From positions 1 to 64,000 of the forward strand of contig NZ_SNAQ03000011.1 in NCBI RefSeq assembly GCF_004375085.3: a stretch of DNA of 64,000 nucleotides, in the 5' to 3' direction. This stretch comes from Lewinella sp. W8 (GTDB taxonomy: Bacteria; Bacteroidota; Bacteroidia; Chitinophagales; Saprospiraceae). This document shows positions 60,814-64,000 of the stretch, in pieces. Both the position numbers and the translations under genes were made by a program. Under the pieces are notes generated by a model, which saw only the letters and a program-made list of their open reading frames with translations, made no database searches and had not been told where the DNA came from. Within the stretch, counting starts at the first letter, position 1; each line of letters starts with the position of its first letter.

Positions 60814-63054
60814 ATGCGTTACCTCGCACTTCTTGGGCTGCTGTTCGTCAGCACCCTCTCCGTCGCCCAGACCCGGGCCATCTCCCTGGAAGATATCTGG
60901 CAGAACTACATCTTTTCCCCAAATGGCGTTAGCGGTTTCAACTTTTTGCAGGACGGCCGATCCTTCACCCGTCTGGAAAACAATCAGGTCGTCAAGTACG
61001 ACCTGACCACCGGTAACCGGACGGGGGTGCTCGTGGATGGCAACAAGCTGGATAAATCCCGGGGATTCAATGGCCGGATTGACAGCTACTCCTTCAGCTC
61101 CGACGAAAGTAAGTTGTTGTTGAGCAGTGAAACGGAACAACTCTTCCGCCGCAGTTCCCAGGCCTTTTTCTTCGTGTATGACCTCGCTTCGGAAACGCTC
61201 ACCCCCGTCTACGCCGACAAGAAGCACCGCCTCGCGACCCTCGATCCCACCGGTCAGCGCGTGGCGTTTGTGGTGGACAATAACGTCTGGATCCGTGAAC
61301 TGGCCAACGGTAACCTGCGGCAGGTGACCAACGACGGCGAATTCAACAAGATCATCAACGGTGCCGCCGACTGGGTATACGAGGAAGAATTCTCCTTCAG
61401 CCGGGCCATCCACTGGAGTCCGGAAGGAAAGCACCTTGCCTACCTGAAGTTTGACGAAGCGCGGGTACCCCGCTTCACGTACACCGATTTCCACAACGAC
61501 CTCTACCCCGAATACAACACCTTCAAGTACCCCAAGGTGGGGGAGGAAAACAGTAAGGTAAGCCTCCACGTGTACACCGTGAACGGGAGCCGCAACCAGG
61601 AACTCCTGAGCGTCAACCAAAGCAGTGATGACGAATGGCATTACCTGCCCCGGGTGCAATGGACCCAGGACCAGGATTTGCTGACCGCCCAGCGGATGAA
61701 CCGCCACCAGAACAAACTGGAAATGCTGGTATTTGACCTGCAAAGTGGTCGGGAAAAGGTCATCCTATCGGAAGAGAACAAGTACTACATCGACGTCCAC
61801 GACAACCTCACTTTTCTCAATAATGGGGAAGAGTTTATCTGGACGAGCGAAAAGGATGGCTGGAACCACGTTTACCTCCACAATATGAAAACCGGGGCGG
61901 AGCAGCAGCTGACCAGCGGCGACTGGGAAGTGACCAATTTTTACGGTCTCGACGAAGAAAATGACCAGATTTACTTCCAGGGCGCCATGCGCAATCCCAT
62001 GCAGCGGGAGATCTACGTACAAAGCACCAACAATAAGGCAAAGGCAATTCCCGTAGTGGACCTCCGTGGTGTCAACACCGCCCAGTTTTCGGATACCTAC
62101 GACTACTTCGTGCTGACCAATTCCACCATCAACCAGCCCCCAAAGGTGACGGTGATGGACCGGGAGGGTAAGTCCGTACGCCAGATCATCGATAATATGG
62201 TGGTCGCCGAACGGATCGGAAATTATGGTTATCAGCCTGCGGAGTTTTTTGATTTCACTACCGAAGGTGGAACCACCCTGAATGGCTACATGATCAAGCC
62301 CGCCAACATGGACGAAAATACCCAGCACCCGCTGTTGATGTTCGTTTACGGCGGTCCGGGAAGCCAACAGGTAATGGACAACTGGCGGGGGCAGAATATG
62401 GCCTGGTTCCAGATGCTGGTGCAACGGGGCTTCGTCGTAGCCTGCGTAGACAACCGTGGAACCGGTGCCCGCGGCGAGGAGTTCAAGAAGATGACCTACC
62501 TGCAACTGGGTAAATACGAAACCGAAGACCAGATTTCCGCCGCCAAATACCTCGGGGCCAAGAAATTCATTGACGCGGACCGCATTGGAATTTTCGGCTG
62601 GAGTTACGGCGGCTTCATGGCTTCCCATTGCATCACCCAGGGCGCGGATGTTTTCGCGGCCGCCATCGCGGTTGCTCCGGTAACCAACTGGAAGTGGTAC
62701 GATACGGTCTACACCGAGCGCTACATGCGTACCCTGGCGGAAAACAAGGAGGGCTACGAGCAGAATAGCCCGGTCAACTACGCCGACAAGTTGAAGGGGG
62801 CCTTCCTACTGGTCCACGGTATGGGAGACGATAACGTCCACTTCCAACACACCGCCGAAATGGCCAACGCCCTCATCATGGCCAATAAGGACTTCGACAG
62901 CGAATTCTACCCCAACCGCAACCACGGTATCTACGGCGGTCCCACCCGTCTGCACCTCTACCGCAAGATGACCCAGTTCCTGATGGACGAGATCGGAACG
63001 CCCCAGAAACGGGCCGCTGGTCGTTCCATCAGAATTGTTCCTTCCGACAACTAA
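60814..63054 (+). CDS. Dipeptidyl peptidase IV-type S9 peptidase
   Basis: A 746-residue secreted protein (signal to about VAQ, residue 19). The eight-bladed beta-propeller spans about 40-480, with DWVYEEEF carrying the double-Glu that binds substrate N-termini. The alpha/beta-hydrolase domain follows: Ser597 in GWSYGG, Asp673 in GDDNVH and His704 in NHGIYGG. It would remove X-Pro or X-Ala dipeptides from peptides in the periplasm or outside, fitting a peptide-scavenging lifestyle together with the tricorn-like protease. TACCTTAG at 60780-60787 may be its -7 element. Confidence 0.93.
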   Translation: MRYLALLGLLFVSTLSVAQTRAISLEDIWQNYIFSPNGVSGFNFLQDGRSFTRLENNQVVKYDLTTGNRTGVLVDGNKLDKSRGFNGRIDSYSFSSDESKLLLSSETEQLFRRSSQAFFFVYDLASETLTPVYADKKHRLATLDPTGQRVAFVVDNNVWIRELANGNLRQVTNDGEFNKIINGAADWVYEEEFSFSRAIHWSPEGKHLAYLKFDEARVPRFTYTDFHNDLYPEYNTFKYPKVGEENSKVSLHVYTVNGSRNQELLSVNQSSDDEWHYLPRVQWTQDQDLLTAQRMNRHQNKLEMLVFDLQSGREKVILSEENKYYIDVHDNLTFLNNGEEFIWTSEKDGWNHVYLHNMKTGAEQQLTSGDWEVTNFYGLDEENDQIYFQGAMRNPMQREIYVQSTNNKAKAIPVVDLRGVNTAQFSDTYDYFVLTNSTINQPPKVTVMDREGKSVRQIIDNMVVAERIGNYGYQPAEFFDFTTEGGTTLNGYMIKPANMDENTQHPLLMFVYGGPGSQQVMDNWRGQNMAWFQMLVQRGFVVACVDNRGTGARGEEFKKMTYLQLGKYETEDQISAAKYLGAKKFIDADRIGIFGWSYGGFMASHCITQGADVFAAAIAVAPVTNWKWYDTVYTERYMRTLAENKEGYEQNSPVNYADKLKGAFLLVHGMGDDNVHFQHTAEMANALIMANKDFDSEFYPNRNHGIYGGPTRLHLYRKMTQFLMDEIGTPQKRAAGRSIRIVPSDN

Positions 63055-63082
63055 TGGCGGATTGCTTCTCGTCTTAAAAATT

Positions 63083-63120
63083 GAGCAAGGCTTCGCCGTT
63101 TGGTGAAGCCTTGCTCGTTT
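63083..63120 (+). terminator. Rho-independent terminator after the DPP-IV-type gene
   Basis: A 12-bp perfect stem, GAGCAAGGCTTC (63083-63094) / GAAGCCTTGCTC (63105-63116), followed by GTTT. It lies 28 bp after the stop codon. Confidence 0.85.
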
Positions 63121-63134
63121 CCCATCAATGCTTA

Positions 63135-63168
63135 TTTGATAATTAGCTCCTCTCTCGCCGTAACTTTC
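63135..63168 (+). promoter_or_regulatory. Candidate smpB promoter
   Basis: TTTG at 63135-63138 and TAACTTTC at 63161-63168, 22 bp apart, resemble the -33/-7 pair of Bacteroidota. The smpB ATG is 30 bp further on. Confidence 0.45.
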
Positions 63169-63197
63169 GGCCCCCTTTAAGCATTGTATTCTCTGGT

Positions 63198-63659
63198 ATG
63201 GCTAAGCAAAAGAACATAGAATTCATCAACCGTAAGGCAAAGTTTGAGTACGAATTCCTCGAATCCGTAGAAGCGGGCATTAAACTTACGGGTACGGAAA
63301 TCAAGAGCATCCGCGGTGGCACGGTTAACCTCCGGGATGCCTATTGCGTATTTCAGGGTGACGAACTCTGGTGCCGTTCGCTGTACATTGGAGAATACAA
63401 GCAGGGCAACGTCCACAATCACGAAGAAAGGCGCCCGCGAAAGTTGCTGATGAAGCGCCAGGAACTCACCAAATGGCAAAAGAAAGTGAAGGAAAAAGGC
63501 TTCACGATCGTTCCCTACCGCTTATACCTCAACGAGCGCGGACTGGCCAAACTCGAAGTGGTCCTCGTACAGGGTAAGAAAAACTACGATAAGCGGGAAT
63601 CCATCAAACAACGGGAAAACAAGCGGGCCATGGCCCGGGTCCGTAAGGACTATATGTAA
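63198..63659 (+). CDS. smpB: SsrA-binding protein
   Basis: A 153-residue protein of normal length. NRKAKFEYEFLESVEAGIKLTGTEIKSIRGGTVNLRDAYC is the signature N-terminal half. ERRPRKLLMKRQEL and TIVPYRLYLNERGLAKLEVVLVQGKKNYDKRE follow, with the basic C-terminal tail. SmpB binds tmRNA and guides it into stalled ribosomes. The gene has its own promoter-like site and terminator. The tmRNA gene is not in the window. Confidence 0.95.
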   Translation: MAKQKNIEFINRKAKFEYEFLESVEAGIKLTGTEIKSIRGGTVNLRDAYCVFQGDELWCRSLYIGEYKQGNVHNHEERRPRKLLMKRQELTKWQKKVKEKGFTIVPYRLYLNERGLAKLEVVLVQGKKNYDKRESIKQRENKRAMARVRKDYM

Positions 63660-63682
63660 AGTCCTCAGCACATCAAAAATTA

Positions 63683-63717
63683 AAGCGGCCCGGTCAGAAA
63701 ATCTGACCGGGCCGCTT
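63683..63717. terminator. Bidirectional terminator after smpB
   Basis: A 15-bp perfect stem, AAGCGGCCCGGTCAG (63683-63697) / CTGACCGGGCCGCTT (63703-63717), between two convergent genes. Confidence 0.9.
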
Positions 63718-63746
63718 CAATTAGAATTTATCTCGTCAACTGACCG

Positions 63747-64000
63747 CTAGTTCATCGCGACTGCCTCATAGGCTTCGTACATGTTCAGCAACAGCTGATT
63801 TTCGTATTCAAGCTGAACGATACTGGGCTGGTAGTGCAGGGCATCAGACGAACAACCAAGTAACCAGCTGCGGACGTCAAAATTCAGCGTTCCCGCATAT
63901 TGTCTGGCCAGTTCGAGGTCGTCGTCAGCCGGAAGCATGACCAGGTTAGGACGCCCCCAAATGTAGGTACGAACTTCATCTCCCTTTTGGACGGGCACCC
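63747..64000 (-). CDS. C-terminal part of an unknown protein (start outside window)
   Basis: The frame is open to the right edge, so only the last 84 or so residues are visible. The text is soluble and protein-like (EVRTYIWGRPNLVMLPADDD, then FDVRSWLLGCSSDAL and LEYENQLLLNMYEAYEA). No family is recognised from this part. It is convergent with smpB across a shared terminator. Confidence 0.6.
   Translation of the reverse strand, partial: VPVQKGDEVRTYIWGRPNLVMLPADDDLELARQYAGTLNFDVRSWLLGCSSDALHYQPSIVQLEYENQLLLNMYEAYEAVAMN

Noticed and set aside
1-64000. CRISPR array
   Set aside because: No series of short direct repeats with regular unique spacers was found. The repeats present are dispersed and palindromic.

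Overview
The window is a GC-rich chromosomal segment of a Bacteroidota bacterium, most like the Saprospiria/Lewinella group. The evidence is a PorX-type type IX secretion regulator, MqnC of the futalosine menaquinone route, TonB-dependent receptor and lipoprotein signal styles, TAnnTTTG-type -7 promoter elements, weak Shine-Dalgarno signals, and Bacteroidota-specific families (DUF4230, DUF3108, tricorn-like S41, the ligase-associated exonuclease). The genus is inferred.

Region 1 (1-9857) looks like the right part of an integrated element. A tightly packed plus-strand run encodes a collagen/C1q-like fibre cut by the window edge, a membrane-anchored PAS-like protein, a small protein, an LPD1-domain protein with HExxH, a GH108 muramidase with two membrane segments, a ParB-like protein with a C-terminal membrane segment, and two small proteins. 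Two AT-rich minus-strand lipoprotein genes follow (one SCO/SenC), then a tyrosine recombinase and an intact tRNA-Val(TAC), the probable attachment site. No tail, portal or terminase gene is visible. The membrane-rich, fibre-plus-lysin content would fit a phage-derived or tailless-virus-like element, but this is not proven.

Region 2 (9858-15760) holds a TonB-dependent receptor, an acidic His/Asp-rich lipoprotein, and a repeat zone. In it three palindrome-rich repeats (A, B, C) alternate with single genes (a DUF421 membrane protein and a secreted glutaredoxin-like protein). A 38-codon orphan piece of mnmG abuts repeat C.

Region 3 (15760-27422) is mostly core genome: porX, rbfA, a rhomboid protease, mqnC, a YiaAB-like protein, a phytanoyl-CoA dioxygenase-like enzyme, an MtfA-like protein that has lost its zinc motif, an M48 lipoprotein protease, a class A beta-lactamase-fold serine hydrolase, and hisA. 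Its intergenic spaces carry several dispersed repeat families. One family forms two hairpins whose stems co-vary between copies.

Region 4 (27423-44600) holds a TetR regulator behind a 144-bp MITE-like element, two adjacent ADP-ribosylglycohydrolases, nadE, a TPR protein coupled to a pterin dehydratase, a tricorn-type protease, purK, a three-gene envelope-like operon (flippase-like, DUF3108, DUF4230) and ruvC.

Region 5 (44600-64000) holds a B12-binding radical SAM protein, rlmB, a large CotH-kinase surface protein, an aldose-epimerase-like protein followed by the second MITE copy in opposite orientation, a DUF819 transporter-like protein, and an orphan protein with an eCIS-effector-like leader. 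It continues with a DNA ligase/exonuclease pair behind a perfect 30-bp palindrome, an acyl-CoA transferase, a DPP-IV-type peptidase and smpB.

The strongest candidates for something undescribed are the repeat-gene-repeat zone with its captured mnmG piece, the co-varying two-hairpin repeat, the 144-bp element with compensated terminal repeats, the membrane-anchored module of the left-end element, and the orphan eCIS-like effector.
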